DNA of 64,000 bases from Forficula auricularia (Eukaryota > Arthropoda > Insecta > Dermaptera > Forficulidae), in the NCBI GenBank assembly GCA_024734495.1, contig JALMQS010000089.1, forward strand, positions 6,522,420-6,586,419, read 5' to 3'. Shown piece after piece: positions 63,729-64,000 of the stretch; the first letter of the stretch is position 1; every line of letters begins with the position of its first letter. A program made the position numbers and the translations under genes. The notes beneath the pieces were generated by a model that was not told where the DNA came from, did no database searches, and was given only the letters and a program-made list of their open reading frames with translations.

Positions 63729-64000
63729 GTAAAATGTATACATTTTTACACGCTTTATATTAGCTTCACCTGTATGTATGTATGTTTGTATGTATTTATC
63801 TATGTATCAATGTGACTTTTGTTCTGTTAAATTCCGCAAACATTTCTCTATAAAAATAATTGTTTACCTACTCAATTTAAATGAAATTATATAAAAATAA
63901 ATACATTTCATTCTGTTAAATTTCGCAAACTTTTCTCTATAAAAATAATTAAGACTAAAAAGTAAAAAATAAATTATATTTAAAAAAAAACTAAAAAACA
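63729..64000. other. AT-rich intron
   Basis: Short GTATGTATGTAT run and a direct duplication of TTCTGTTAAATT(C/T)CGCAAAC at 63820 and 63910. No gene. Confidence 0.45.

Overview
The window is a 64 kb piece of a very AT-rich, transposon-saturated eukaryotic genome, almost certainly an insect or other arthropod. The signs are a spliced Tre1/moody-type rhodopsin-family receptor gene with enormous introns, several mariner families, Penelope-like elements (PLEs), Helitron-like ends, tRNA-derived SINEs and insect-type non-LTR retrotransposons. It cannot be assigned to a species from what is visible. One 100-base run of N (62926-63025) marks an assembly gap.

Host genes. Three coding exons of one receptor gene lie on the minus strand and join in matching phase: 53374-53234 (TM1), 25803-25633 (TM2 to the N of the NRY motif) and 5863-5736 (RY of NRY, second intracellular loop, TM4). 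The two introns between them are about 27.4 kb and 19.8 kb, so most of the window is intron of this gene. N-terminal exons and TM5 to the C terminus lie outside or were not seen. Near the right edge a second host gene may start on the plus strand: a 15-codon first exon with a good ATG context (59032-59076), and an open 109-base exon with clean splice sites (63620-63728). I could not recognise its product.

Transposon layout. 0.6-5.6 kb: foldback family A copies, a hAT remnant, a tRNA-like gene and a Helitron 3' end. 6-10 kb: a deleted mariner, Helitron-like and PLE pieces. 10-15 kb: hairpins and PLE terminal repeats. 15-23 kb: a foldback element hit by a SINE in each arm, an IS630/Tc1-type transposon nested in a Helitron-like copy, a satellite interrupted by a PLE, and a LINE. 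24-31 kb: a SINE, a long GT microsatellite, a GC-rich repeat, and a plus-strand unit with tandem TATA/Inr core promoters followed by a repeated exon-intron array. 33-47 kb: mariners, a GC-rich TG...CA insertion, LINE fragments, a hAT element with a perfect 8-bp target duplication inside a PLE reading frame, and further MITEs and LINEs. 49-58 kb: large hairpins, family B copies and a LINE. 59-63 kb: a Helitron-like copy, a reverse-transcriptase LINE and a MITE.

The most interesting signals are: (i) about a dozen PLE-like terminal repeats carrying the hammerhead ribozyme core (CUGANGA - stem II - GAAA), one with a GUC cleavage triplet and a tiny stem III; and (ii) the 28.87-30.65 kb unit, with duplicated core promoters and three polypyrimidine-CAG/GTAGGT junctions resembling recursive-splicing ratchet points. 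Both are read directly from sequence; their function is inference. Repeat family labels A to E are mine and descriptive only.
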